The notes: generated from the sequence alone by a model not told the origin. A stretch of DNA of 64,000 nucleotides from Eutreptiella sp. 'Long Island Sound 2002' (GCA_964036045.1 OZ038383.1:14076459-14140458), one strand, 5' to 3'. Counted from the first letter of the stretch, positions 52,701 through 57,137 are shown. Numbers and translations are program-made.

Positions 52701-55700
52701 ACCACCTGGTACACCGATGGCAGCCTCCCACAAGCAAGAGCAGGAACTGGGGTCGTCAACCTTATGATCCGCATCACTAGTTCAGCCTCGCCTCATCTTT
52801 TGTTTGCACTTCCCCACTTAGGTAATTTTTCTGTCCATTTGTTTTTGATCATGAGTGCCGGGCATGACATGCAGCCACCTTCCAACCCCCATCAACCTCA
52901 CGCCTCAACAGAGGAGAGGCTTGCAGAGGAAGCCAGAGAAATTCAACAACCACGGGAGCAGTTGGCCAGGGCGTCCGTCAAGGAAGGTCCGGCCCTTCCT
53001 CTTTGTCAGTCCCGGAGTTGAACAAGGCCCTCGCACGAACCCAGCTAACACGGTGGATGAGGCTTAATCTGTCTGATTTGAAAGCCTTGTTAGACTAAGG
53101 GTTGGACAAGTAGGTGAAGTCCTGCGGCCAGTGGCGTTCAAGGGCCAGGTCGCCAACGACATGATGGACCCGGGCGAGCAGCTGGCGTGGCACACATGGG
53201 ACTGCGTCAACTAGTCCTAGTCGGCATATGCCAAAAGGTATGCAGGACCAACAGGCAATACAAGGCAGTCGGACGAGCAGCATACTACACTGGAGGAAGC
53301 GCTAAAGGCTCTTGGGGAGAGCTTCGTGTGGCGAAGCGTCAAATTCAGGGTGGTGGGGGGCATCCTGCAGTGACAGACGCGCCACGGGGAGTGGATCCCT
53401 GTCGATTCCCCGCCGAGTGGACGTCCCATAGGAAGAGGCTGTGGTACGTCCTTCGTGGCAGGAGAACAACGTTGACAATCTGAGCATGTTCAAAGCTAGT
53501 GAGCGGTAGCTCGTGGTACGCAGCTATTTGTGTGTGGAGAGACGCGTAAGGGCGTCTCGTGCCTTTCCTTTATACTCGGTGCCCGCAATAGTGTGCCCTA
53601 GGTAGGTGAAGATAGGGTCCCGAATCGGCAAGCGGCTGTTCCCCCACCAAACGTACTTTGGGACCCCTGATTTGGGAGACTTGGGGCGGTGAAAGTGAAA
53701 CACCTTGGTCTTGTCTGGATTGAAACGGATCCCGATCTGGGATCCCCACACGGATAGATGTGCGAACAGACGGTCAAGTTCATCTTGAGATTTGACAATG
53801 ATGGCGATATCGTCTATGTAGACAAAGGCATTCGGATATTTGAGGATCAATTGTTTTAGCAGCAATTCATACACGATGGAGAACAACAGCGGAGAACAAG
53901 GGCATCCCTCTTTGACTCCTCTGGTTGGCTTATAGTGGATGTGTTGTCCCTTGATGTCACAATATGTGTCGGTGTGCCGGTACACCTGCAGGATAGCTCC
54001 CACGTAGTTATCTGGGTAGCGGGCATGCGTTAGGATTTCAACGATGGCAGCGTGTAGGGTGGAGGGGAATGCTTTGGCGACGTCGAGGAGCACCACGTAA
54101 GGCCCGTGGCCTTCCCTTTCGATATTGTGCAGGGTGTTGACAAGGTTGGCGGCCTACTCGGATGTTGTGTGTCGTTGCCGGGACCCATACTGTCCAGGGC
54201 TGGCAATGTGATCTACTAGTCTTTGGAGGCATGCACGATATAGTTACATGATGACGCGGTATATACTGTTGGTGATTGCTATAGGGCGGTAGTTTTCGGG
54301 GCGCCCAGGGTCCCCCTTGTTATACATGAGCACTACTTCTGAACGCAACCAGTGTGCTGGTATGTCCCGTGTTTTCCAAACGGCTAACATGCTGGCCTGT
54401 AATGTGTGCAAGTGTTCATCCGGTAACATGCCCAACAACCGATGTGGTACCCCATCTGGGCCGACCGCCTTGCGCCGTTTTCCTTGGCATATGCGTTTGA
54501 ACTCGGCAAAGGTGGGGGGTTCATCATCCATGTGGACCTGAGGTATATATTCCTTGATCAGTTTGGTGATGGTGGGCATGTCGTCAGGTGGGTTGCCACT
54601 GAAGTCAGCGAGAAGGGCCCGTGCCAGGTCGGGGTCCGGCTGCTTTTGTGTTGGCTTGAGGGGCTGCAGCAAGTTCTTGGTGAGGTGGAAGAATGTGCCA
54701 TCTTTGCGCAATGCGGAGTGCTGCATGGTATTGAGGCGCTTTGTTGCATTGTCTCGTAGTTCTCTGGCGAGTCGTTTCTTAGTGGCGTGGAAATCACGAT
54801 GCCATGGGCGGGTTGCTTGTTTGTTCCACGGCTTCTTGAGGTGTTTTCCCAATAGGGACACCGCCGTTGCTGTGGTTTGCAACACGGCGTCCGCTTTTTG
54901 TATGGGCTCATGCATTGGTGTCTCTTGTGCCAGAATGCCTTCTGCTTCTCCGATGGCTGCGGTTTCTTGGCGTTTGTTCCAACGTTTCGTGGGATGTGTA
55001 GCGGTCACAAAGGCTTCGCAGTCAGACACATTTAGCCCAAAGGTCAACATGACCAATCGGTGGTCCGACGTAGGCATCAAGACTCCGTGGTAGTTCATAG
55101 GGTCGTACTACTTCCACATCATTACCCTCCTCTTCCTCCTCTTCCTCCTCTTCCTCCTCACTACTCGAAGGCATGGAGTCCACATCGGAGTCCTCTTGTC
55201 GCGATTCATCACTAGATTTGGAACCCGGTGATGAGGAATCCAAAGATTCCGATCCAGATTCCGTGGGGGAGTCATTGTGTGTGCGTGGAAAATATTCCGT
55301 GTCTTCCAACTCTGGGAGCTTCGTTTCCTTAGGAAAATAAGGAAAAGTGGTACCTAAATCCGCCTTTGGAGAGAGAATATCACACAACACATAGAGGTGT
55401 TCGATTTGAAGTAATGGGAAAGCAATGCAAGGCCATGCGTAAAGCACATGGGCAACACAAACCAGCGCAATACATTTAACTAGAAAAACATGGAAGTGAC
55501 GGTCCCCGGGGGGTGGGGGAGATTGCAAGGAGTGGGAGTTTGCAAAGGGGGGGGGTCGCCCACTAGATGCGCCCGTTGTGTGTTCTGAGGCATGCCGTAT
55601 GTGGTTTTGCCACTCCTCGTCGTAAGGCTGCAAGGGCCGACTGCCACAAGTTTGAGGTAGGGCCCACGTTGGGCTCCACATCCCCGCAGGCTGGCAAGCC

Positions 55701-57137
55701 GAGCGCCAGCCAGTGGGGTAGTGGCCCTAGCCTGCCTCGGTCCCACACGCGCCGCGCCAGCCATAGCAGATAAATCAAGAAAGTGTCTTGGGTGATACTT
55801 TTGCATAGATAGAGTGCCCGCACTACTCTAGTGATTCGCTGGAAAGCAAAGGCAAACTGGTCACATGCATGGATTGCGATGACAACGCTTTTATCTAGCG
55901 TTTCGATATAGTTTTTGTCTGCATTAGAAAGGATGCATGCCGAAGAAGGGCAACCACAACACCAAGTTTGCTTTTTTGAAAAAGAAAAAAAAAAGCAGTA
56001 ACAGTCGAAATGACCGCCATGCATCTGGATGAAATGGGATGGGGTAATGGAAACTGGAGTGGACAACCCGTAGAATTCTGTCAACCCATGCAACTCATAG
56101 AACTTGTCGCAACATCCAATGAATCCATCACACACCTGTACCATAGGCCACAGAAGTCGTGCAAGGAATGCGCATATTACAGGGCACCAAATTGAAAGGG
56201 CCGTTGTGGGAGGGTGTTTAGCCATAAAAGGCAAGCAGGCGCCATGGTCTTTTTTGCACAACATGCTCCAACTGGTGTTAGGGGGCTGGATTTCTCAGGA
56301 CTGGTGTTGGAAACTTCCCCTCTCCCAAAAAGGGCCCCAACGCACAACGGATGCCTGGGGCTAAATGCCTCATCAGCTCGCATCAGCCGTGTCATGTGCA
56401 TATCAACCGATTTCAACCAGGTGTAGGGCACATGGTGCTAACATGACAGTCAGGGGTTGCACAGTGCCACCCGGCGCTCGGTTGGGGAGGGACAAGAGGC
56501 GGCCGAAAGCCCTACAGGCAAATGTGTCACTTGCAGTCACATACCCTGTGATCCAATAAAGATACCGTGCCTTCATCTATTTTGACGATGGGTCTCGACT
56601 TTTCCTCCCTAACAAAGCAAAGCAAAAGGGTTGTACCGCAGAGTTCTGCATCTGTGCCTGGCTCGTACCATCACAATGCGGTTCCCTAATTTTCGCACTT
56701 GTTGCACAGCACAACTTTTCACACCTTTCAGAGAAAGGACGGGCCCGAATATAAACTTGGATATTGGAGGTCTTTTGGCTGGCAGTATCGGGCGTTTTAG
56801 GAGAGCCCTTCCCGTCAACGTCAAGTTTTGTGAAGCCGCAGTCCGAATATACATCGAGAGGAGAGGCACTGGAAGGAGAAGCACACTCTTCTTGTGGGTC
56901 ACCGTGGTCTCCATCGGATGAACTTGGGAGTGTAATCTGTTTGTACTTTTCCATGACACTTCCTGCCAGAAATAGTGATGCATTGGCAGCCAAATCACCC
57001 TTCATTGCTGTTGACGCCCCTTTTGTTGAGTGCCCCTTACCCCCTTCCTTGCAGGGCCAGTCGGCCTTCTGCAGCTGACATTCCTGCCCTTCTTGCGGAT
57101 CAACTCTCTGGCTAGTATTGGGGGGAGGGGCGGTCAT
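5172..57137 (-). CDS. Kinesin-3-like motor protein with long coiled-coil tail, 27 exons
   Basis: A plus-end type microtubule motor is inferred: ATP hydrolysis in an N-terminal head and dimerisation through a long coiled coil. Exons with phase-matched GT-AG junctions give about 1370 residues if translation starts at the ATG at 57137. Residues 1-125 are a low-complexity N-terminal extension; the motor runs from about 126 ([13 protein letters not shown]) to 467. Visible motifs are the P-loop GQTGSGKT (214-221), switch I NNQSSRSH (330-337), switch II DLAGSE (370-375), the helix-5 region [11 protein letters not shown], and the neck start [12 protein letters not shown] after the P-loop and the ALTWML segment are kinesin-3-like. 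No FHA, PH or cargo domain is seen; residues about 480-1345 are coiled coil and the end is LLPGDE. Total exon length is 4113 nt over 52 kb. Uncertain points are the start ATG (others in frame at 57347 and between), and the exon 11 and exon 25 donors. Confidence 0.88.
6440..6510 (-). CDS. Kinesin exon 26: tail
   Basis: [20 protein letters not shown] and QNK, donor AAG|GTGCTG in phase 0. The heptad continues directly into exon 27 ([10 protein letters not shown]), which supports it as real coding sequence. Acceptor TTGAGTTAG; a farther acceptor (CTGAACAG, exon start 6572) would need a phase-2 partner. The 5.4-kb intron before it (6511-11889) has G tracts, (GTT)n and a long pyrimidine tract but no gene. 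Confidence 0.75.
8313..8337. repeat. (GTT)n microsatellite
   Basis: About eight GTT units in intron 25. The opposite strand reads as polyGln in one frame, with no support for coding. Confidence 0.9.
9264..9358. repeat. Polypyrimidine/polypurine tract
   Basis: A nearly pure C/T stretch of about 95 bp with two C13-class runs, preceded by CCATCCATCC repeats. Such tracts can adopt triplex structure. It sits inside intron 25. Confidence 0.85.
11890..11972 (-). CDS. Kinesin exon 25: tail
   Basis: Starts in phase 2 with [20 protein letters not shown] and continues QTEQPPK. The donor A|GTACGT (phase 1) fits exon 26. An alternative donor at CAG|GTCCCC (end 11855, phase 0) would extend the exon by 35 bases and splice directly to exon 27, skipping exon 26. 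Both isoforms keep the frame. Confidence 0.78.
12032..12078. repeat. (CA)n microsatellite
   Basis: About 23 CA dinucleotides in intron 24, uninterrupted. Confidence 0.97.
12934..13058 (-). CDS. Kinesin exon 24: coiled coil
   Basis: [38 protein letters not shown], ending in phase 2 at AG|GTGTCT, acceptor GTGGCAG. The following intron (11973-12933) carries a (CA)n microsatellite at about 12032-12078. Confidence 0.9.
14265..14419 (-). CDS. Kinesin exon 23: coiled coil
   Basis: Acceptor [29 protein letters not shown] to [10 protein letters not shown], donor AAG|GTGCTT, phase 0. A stop codon follows five codons into the intron, so intron retention would truncate the protein here. The 1.2-kb intron after it (13059-14264) shows nothing. 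Confidence 0.9.
15264..15528 (-). CDS. Kinesin exon 22: coiled coil
   Basis: [38 protein letters not shown] and [17 protein letters not shown], ending in phase 1 at G|GTGCGC. Strong, Gln-rich coiled coil. The 844-bp intron after it (14420-15263) shows nothing. Confidence 0.92.
16042..16200 (-). CDS. Kinesin exon 21: coiled coil
   Basis: [19 protein letters not shown] through [16 protein letters not shown] to GASE, donor GAG|GTACTC, phase 0. An earlier GT (phase 1) exists, but it would break the frame into exon 22. The 513-bp intron after it is featureless. Confidence 0.92.
16711..16964 (-). CDS. Kinesin exon 20: coiled coil
   Basis: The longest tail segment but one: [34 protein letters not shown] and [15 protein letters not shown], donor CAG|GTATTG, phase 0. 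Gln/Glu-rich heptads. The 510-bp intron after it shows nothing. Confidence 0.93.
17446..17575 (-). CDS. Kinesin exon 19: coiled coil
   Basis: Acceptor ACCTGCAG, then [18 protein letters not shown] to [10 protein letters not shown], ending in phase 1 at G|GTATTG. The 481-bp intron after it shows nothing. Confidence 0.88.
17984..18163 (-). CDS. Kinesin exon 18: coiled coil (duplicated exon, copy 2)
   Basis: [20 protein letters not shown], then [12 protein letters not shown] and [19 protein letters not shown]; phase 0/0. It is seven residues shorter than exon 17, with the gap between the SKY and EKEE blocks. The 1.9-kb intron between them (18164-20083) has a GC-rich block near 18480-19050 but no recognisable feature. 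The 408-bp intron after it is featureless. Confidence 0.94.
20084..20284 (-). CDS. Kinesin exon 17: coiled coil (duplicated exon, copy 1)
   Basis: No ATG is present. It starts [20 protein letters not shown] after GTTTGTAG and ends [13 protein letters not shown], phase 0/0. It is clearly related to exon 18: both share SKY, KERDE, EKEE and LLAAL.KQ in the same order. The 0.8-kb intron before it contains the 61-bp TGGTATTTTGC repeats. Confidence 0.93.
20529..20807. repeat. Degenerate about 61-bp tandem repeat
   Basis: About 4.5 diverged units, each with TGGTATTTTGCT near one end and AGCAAAAT...AAATACCAG near the other, so each unit is itself a loose inverted repeat. Located in intron 16. Confidence 0.8.
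21097..21231 (-). CDS. Kinesin exon 16: coiled coil
   Basis: Encodes [20 protein letters not shown] to [12 protein letters not shown], phase 0 at both ends, acceptor GTGCACAG, donor CAG|GTGTGC. Exons 16, 17 and 18 all end in Lys-Gln|GTG and are symmetric in phase, which permits duplication or skipping. The 631-bp intron before it contains only a C tract at about 21507-21524. Confidence 0.92.
21863..21922 (-). CDS. Kinesin exon 15: coiled coil
   Basis: A 60-nt exon with acceptor [28 protein letters not shown], donor CAG|GTGTGC, phase 0 at both sides. The 1.7-kb intron upstream (21923-23641) carries the tRNA-like repeat with terminal inverted sequence near 22690-23041. Confidence 0.88.
22624..22671. 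repeat. Two long G homopolymers
   Basis: Two G runs of about 18 bases separated by TTGGCACCGGGGT. Similar runs of 12 or more recur across the introns on both strands. Confidence 0.9.
22690..23041. repeat. SINE/MITE-like element with tRNA-like core
   Basis: The left end (22690-22722, GGTATGGTGAAAATTTGGTA) matches the reverse complement of the right end (about 23000-23041). An internal direct pair, AAATACCATGG plus flank, lies at 22730-22760 and 22966-22994. Inside, the minus strand reads as a tRNA-like stretch: box A-like TAGCTGAGTTGTAG (complement of 22821-22834) and box B-like GGTTCAGTTCC (complement of 22780-22790). No intact cloverleaf can be drawn, so it is a relic or SINE head, not a working tRNA gene. 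In intron 14. Confidence 0.45.
23642..23841 (-). CDS. Kinesin exon 14: coiled coil
   Basis: Two bases complete the previous codon, then [20 protein letters not shown] and on to [10 protein letters not shown], with donor GAG|GTCTGT (phase 0). The acceptor lies in CTGCTGCAG|CAG, so one codon at the junction is ambiguous. The 3.9-kb intron before it (23842-27777) holds a 25-bp triple repeat and a possible transposon-derived ORF. Confidence 0.9.
24262..24338. repeat. 25-bp tandem repeat, three copies
   Basis: AGCCTGAGAAGGACCATCTC plus CTGCC, three times with minor change in the first copy. In intron 13. Confidence 0.92.
26826..27360 (-). other. Possible transposon-derived coding remnant in intron 13
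   Basis: The minus strand has protein-like stretches in two frames: [15 protein letters not shown], then [20 protein letters not shown] followed by a Lys/Ala-rich run. The spacing of [14 protein letters not shown] resembles the His half of a BED or C2H2 zinc finger, as found in DNA transposases, but the Cys half is not convincing. It is not in frame with the kinesin and not needed for it. Low confidence. Confidence 0.25.
27778..27916 (-). CDS. Kinesin exon 13: coiled coil
   Basis: Acceptor CATTTTAG, then [20 protein letters not shown] and [11 protein letters not shown], ending in phase 1 (G|GTGCGC). The intron between exons 12 and 13 (27917-29311) contains an (ACAACC)n tract, a C14 run and a 77-bp tandem duplication, and no gene. 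Confidence 0.88.
28221..28262. repeat. (ACAACC)n microsatellite
   Basis: About seven hexamer units in intron 12. Confidence 0.93.
28804..28957. repeat. 77-bp tandem duplication
   Basis: Two near-identical copies starting GCATCCGAGT at 28804 and 28881, with only a few substitutions (AAACAAATG/AAGCAAATG, CCCCCTTATCTAC/CCCCTTTATCTGC). Recent local duplication in intron 12. Confidence 0.95.
29312..29393 (-). CDS. Kinesin exon 12: coiled coil
   Basis: An 82-nt exon without [23 protein letters not shown] then DLVESLQ, with acceptor ACAATGCAG and donor CAG|GTGCCA (phase 0). Heptad spacing of Leu/Val is clean. The large intron upstream holds a short telomere-like tract near 30133 and nothing else I recognise. 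Confidence 0.85.
30133..30156. repeat. Short telomere-like tract
   Basis: CTAGGGTTAGGGTTAGGGGT followed by AGGG: about three TTAGGG-type units inside intron 11. Shorter AACCCTAACCCT occurs near 14798. Confidence 0.6.
32831..33018 (-). CDS. Kinesin exon 11: coiled coil
   Basis: Encodes [15 protein letters not shown] through [14 protein letters not shown], a strong heptad coiled coil. A donor exists at AAG|GTGTGT (phase 0, exon end 32833), but exon 12 needs phase 2. The donor two bases later (GT|GTGTTT, end 32831) restores the frame and gives ...REKVLEEVLHL. An unseen small exon in the 3.4-kb intron 29394-32830 is the alternative. Confidence 0.82.
33144..33320 (-). CDS. Kinesin exon 10: neck linker and first coiled coil
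   Basis: Begins [13 protein letters not shown], which continues RTKK of exon 9 as a kinesin neck linker, then [17 protein letters not shown] and [20 protein letters not shown]. Ends at GCG|GTGTGC in phase 0. The 125-bp intron to exon 11 contains an open stretch that could itself be spliced differently (see findings). The 2.2-kb intron before it holds a dispersed repeat, an unknown ORF and a C19 tract. Confidence 0.9.
33695..33965. repeat. Dispersed repeat, copy 1 (intron 9)
   Basis: About 270 bp shared with 42400-42672. Shared blocks include GGGCTCAATTGAC, ATCCTACCGAGACTGATTCC, TCATTTGCCATATATTTGGT and a GCGCCTTCGGC end. Divergence is moderate. A G/C-run polymorphic segment lies near the left end in both copies. 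Confidence 0.9.
34116..34538 (-). other. Unknown ORF in intron 9
   Basis: The frame reads [40 protein letters not shown] and [17 protein letters not shown], a Lys-rich, aromatic-containing composition that looks protein-like from about residue 25 on. It starts in a G homopolymer, has no visible splice signal that joins it to the kinesin, and exons 9 and 10 are phase-compatible without it. Could be a transposon-encoded fragment. I do not recognise it. Confidence 0.3.
34697..35150. repeat. GCACTGCGC-type dispersed repeats
   Basis: The stretch CTACTTTTAGACTATGTTCC near 34719 recurs near 60676, and CCAAATAGTTGCACTGCGC near 35090 recurs near 61131. Both are next to runs of GCACTGCGCGC-like words. 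Copies lie in intron 9 and in the region upstream of the gene. Confidence 0.8.
35221..35239. repeat. C19 homopolymer
   Basis: Nineteen C in a row in intron 9, near a copy-linked sequence TGTCAATTGAGCCCTTTTCC that also occurs near 42701. Confidence 0.95.
35495..35592 (-). CDS. Kinesin exon 9: last motor strand and helix 6
   Basis: Encodes [20 protein letters not shown] then [13 protein letters not shown], the end of the motor head and the start of the neck linker. Acceptor TTGACAG, donor AAG|GTTTGA, phase 0. The 2.7-kb intron before it (35593-38251) holds a CA/GA microsatellite, CATTA-type short repeats at 37745-37817 and a repeated 45-bp sequence (36698-36742 and 37585-37630), but no gene. 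Confidence 0.95.
36563..36633. repeat. (CA)n(GA)n compound microsatellite
   Basis: About 24 CA units with one TA interruption, followed by about 11 GA units, in intron 8. Confidence 0.97.
38252..38349 (-). CDS. Kinesin exon 8: helix 4 end to helix 5
   Basis: Starts with one base that completes Arg, then [20 protein letters not shown] and [13 protein letters not shown], ending in phase 1 (G|GTATTA). [11 protein letters not shown] is the helix-5 region and is nearest to kinesin-3 motors, which read PYRDS.LTWLL. The upstream 1.7-kb intron (38350-40070) holds tRNA-like repeat sequence. Confidence 0.94.
39061..39300 (+). repeat. tRNA-like repeat sequence (SINE-type), two heads
   Basis: The first head has box A-like CGCAGTTCAGTGATCAG (39077-39093) and box B-like ACTTCGATTCCTGG (about 39120-39133). 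The second has an excellent box A, GTAGCTCAGTGGTTAG (39231-39246), with only a degenerate box B (CCGGATCAAAC). No complete cloverleaf is present. Most likely tRNA-derived SINE remains in intron 7. Confidence 0.4.
40071..40158 (-). CDS. Kinesin exon 7: switch II and helix 4
   Basis: An 88-nt exon with no ATG. It completes DLAG with [20 protein letters not shown] and ends NLSLTTLG in phase 2 (AG|GTAGGC). The INLSLTTLG stretch is the helix-4 microtubule-binding signature. The upstream 1.8-kb intron (40159-41946) holds an (AAC)n tract, CAC-rich repeats and a rough 111-bp duplication at 41067-41239. Confidence 0.93.
40726..40759. repeat. (AAC)n microsatellite
   Basis: About eleven AAC units, followed by a long A/C-rich, CAC/CAT-containing stretch to about 41030. 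In intron 6. Confidence 0.93.
41520..41680. repeat. CAC/ATC trinucleotide repeat region
   Basis: Mixed CACCAC, ACAATAACCATC and CACCATCAC repeats, partly periodic at 30-36 bp. Encodes polyThr/Ile or His-rich nonsense in different frames. In intron 6, 270 bp from exon 6. Confidence 0.9.
41947..42113 (-). CDS. Kinesin exon 6: switch I to switch II
   Basis: Encodes [20 protein letters not shown] (helix 3a and switch I), a beta-hairpin insert [15 protein letters not shown], and [10 protein letters not shown], the start of switch II. Acceptor TTTTGCAG; donor G|GTATTG in phase 1. Switch I Ser/Arg and switch II Asp are all present, so the motor should be catalytically competent. Confidence 0.96.
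42400..42672. repeat. Dispersed repeat, copy 2 (intron 5)
   Basis: Same orientation as the copy at 33695-33965. The end motif, A-run then GCGC(C)TTCGGCGCC, also closes a different stretch at about 43785-43815, suggesting a third partial copy. Confidence 0.9.
43259..43395 (-). CDS. Kinesin exon 5: loop 8 and helix 3 start
   Basis: Begins VRDLLCGKG, directly continuing the EIYNEK of exon 4 as in other kinesins, then [19 protein letters not shown] and [10 protein letters not shown]. Ends in phase 2 at AG|GTGCGA. The 137-nt length and the phases agree with both neighbours. The next intron (42114-43258) contains a dispersed repeat copy at about 42400-42672. Confidence 0.93.
45072..45235 (-). CDS. 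Kinesin exon 4: P-loop end to helix 2/beta 4
   Basis: The exon completes the P-loop as [10 protein letters not shown], continues with [11 protein letters not shown], and ends at MYCEIYNEK (donor GTGCGC, phase 0). All are hallmark kinesin motor segments. The following 1.7-kb intron (43396-45071) carries G tracts and an imperfect 122-bp duplication around 43603-43753 (TGAGCATTTTGAATATACAC and a variant), but no gene. Confidence 0.95.
45680..45851 (-). CDS. Kinesin exon 3: motor core up to the P-loop
   Basis: The exon starts after CTGCAG with [16 protein letters not shown] and ends inside the P-loop (AYGQTG, phase 1, donor GTTCAG). The stretch [20 protein letters not shown] is the classic helix before the nucleotide-binding loop and resembles kinesin-3 motors. 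The 444-bp intron after it holds nothing I recognise. Confidence 0.95.
46300..48310 (-). pseudogene. LINE-type RNase H C-terminal part and tail, degraded
   Basis: Near 48260-47920 the minus strand reads [20 protein letters not shown], a stop, SDYDLHQ, then [20 protein letters not shown] and GHQLADEEA, which is the second half of a ribonuclease H fold (catalytic Asp region and W..GHRD). Farther on comes [20 protein letters not shown], a CPxC..H..C zinc-knuckle-like motif typical of the C-terminal end of RNase H-bearing non-LTR elements, and Trp/Glu-rich text to about 46450. Frames change and stops interrupt. The TDGS half is missing here but is present at 52710 on the other strand. Confidence 0.65.
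48315..48613. repeat. 41-bp direct repeat pair
   Basis: GTTTGCAAAAGCGGAGCA and its continuation to GCAACAGAACTTG occur at 48315-48355 and 48573-48613 with 3 mismatches in 41 bp. The second copy starts exactly where the inverted repeat arm ends, so these are likely ends of one mobile element family. Confidence 0.9.
48509..48573. repeat. 65-bp inverted repeat, left arm
   Basis: The arm contains GCCTAAGTGGGGAAGTGCAA; its reverse complement recurs at 52775-52839 with 4 mismatches in 65 bp. The arms enclose 4.2 kb and mark the boundaries of a reversed segment. Confidence 0.95.
48703..48761. repeat. C24 and C16 homopolymers
   Basis: Two C runs (24 from 48703-48726, and about 16 ending at 48761) separated by GCGGTCGTGCCCTGCAA. 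The longest homopolymer in the window. Confidence 0.95.
49869..51980 (-). pseudogene. DIRS-like reverse transcriptase/RNase H, frameshifted
   Basis: On the minus strand near 50950-50590 the text reads VHIDLK, then after a one-base shift [32 protein letters not shown] and [17 protein letters not shown]: reverse transcriptase motifs A, B and C (YLDD). Downstream is an RNase [16 protein letters not shown] (about 50280), [20 protein letters not shown] and [15 protein letters not shown]. The LPFGW / YLDDFL / VPSDLQ..DP.SR combination is typical of DIRS-type tyrosine-recombinase retroelements, although a recombinase could not be recognised in the following 49870-48600. At least two frameshifts make it inactive. 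A protein-like stretch upstream ([20 protein letters not shown]) may be the gag end. Confidence 0.65.
52060..52774 (+). pseudogene. LINE-type RT tail and RNase H N-terminal fragment
   Basis: The plus strand reads [20 protein letters not shown] and [10 protein letters not shown], matching the GGLGL segment that follows the thumb of many non-LTR reverse transcriptases. After a frame change it ends with [20 protein letters not shown], the TDGS start of ribonuclease H. It stops at the inverted repeat. The missing second half of the fold is on the opposite strand at 48.3 kb, just beyond the other repeat arm. Confidence 0.65.
52775..52839. repeat. 65-bp inverted repeat, right arm
   Basis: Reads CACTAGTTCAGCCTCGCCTC then TTTTGTTTGCACTTCCCCAC; partner of 48509-48573. 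It begins directly after the RNase H coding fragment that ends at about 52765. Confidence 0.95.
52850..53480 (+). pseudogene. Protein-like plus-strand remnant, possibly gag
   Basis: [20 protein letters not shown] starts at 52850. After a frame change follow [39 protein letters not shown] and [19 protein letters not shown]. Three in-frame stops (TAG, TAG, TGA) sit where CAG, CAG and CGA would fit. The family is not recognised; retroelement gag is a guess from context. Confidence 0.3.
53400..55110 (-). pseudogene. Non-LTR (LINE-type) reverse transcriptase, two in-frame stops
   Basis: The text opens with [14 protein letters not shown], the SDH end of an AP-type endonuclease, then [17 protein letters not shown] and [13 protein letters not shown] (finger region), [19 protein letters not shown] (motif A), [13 protein letters not shown] (motif B), [12 protein letters not shown] (catalytic YIDD) and [12 protein letters not shown] (motif D), with [20 protein letters not shown] thumb text near 53490-53440. 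A TAA at 54244-54246 and a TAG at 54154-54156 interrupt one otherwise continuous frame. Both would revert to Gln codons by a single C. The endonuclease body is mostly absent. It cannot work as it stands. Confidence 0.9.
55110..56264 (-). pseudogene. LINE 5' region with 2A-like motif and acidic tract
   Basis: An open frame (56264-55563) contains [13 protein letters not shown] (55659-55685), close to the D.E.NPGP or GDVHPNPGP peptide found near the start of many non-LTR ORF2 proteins; here NPGP has become NVGP. Farther down, another frame has an E-rich run from a (CTC)n tract (about 55125-55155). The main reverse transcriptase follows on the same strand. Text between is too degenerate to assign an endonuclease. 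Confidence 0.5.
56545..56608 (-). CDS. Kinesin exon 2: motor beta-1a/1b
   Basis: A 64-nt exon with acceptor TTTGTTAG and donor AGG|GTATGT. It adds [20 protein letters not shown], which fits the small beta-hairpin that follows the first strand in kinesins. Phase 2 in and phase 0 out match exons 1 and 3 exactly. The preceding intron is only 116 bp. The following one is 10.7 kb and full of retroelement remains. Confidence 0.85.
56725..57137 (-). CDS. Kinesin exon 1: N-terminal extension and motor strand beta-1
   Basis: This exon encodes a Ser/Pro/Asp-rich extension and then [12 protein letters not shown], the first beta strand of a kinesin motor. It ends in phase 2 at AG|GTGTGA. I chose the ATG at 57137 because further upstream the frame crosses a G homopolymer (57157-57171) and looks non-coding. 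The frame is open up to an ATG at 57347, and internal ATGs also exist, so the start is provisional. No promoter element is recognisable upstream. Confidence 0.8.

Larger units (their letters stand above)
45852..56544. other. Kinesin intron 2 (10.7 kb), retroelement cluster
   Basis: The sequence between exon 3 and exon 2 is filled by retroelement remains from about 46300 to 56260. 45852-46300 holds nothing recognisable. The order is: minus-strand RNase H and zinc-knuckle tail (46300-48300), a 65-bp inverted repeat (48509-48573), a DIRS-like block on the minus strand (about 48600-52030), a plus-strand LINE-type piece (52060-52774), the other inverted repeat arm (52775-52839), a plus-strand protein-like stretch, and a minus-strand LINE reverse transcriptase (53400-56260). 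Splice sites on both sides are intact, so the gene tolerates the load. Confidence 0.8.
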
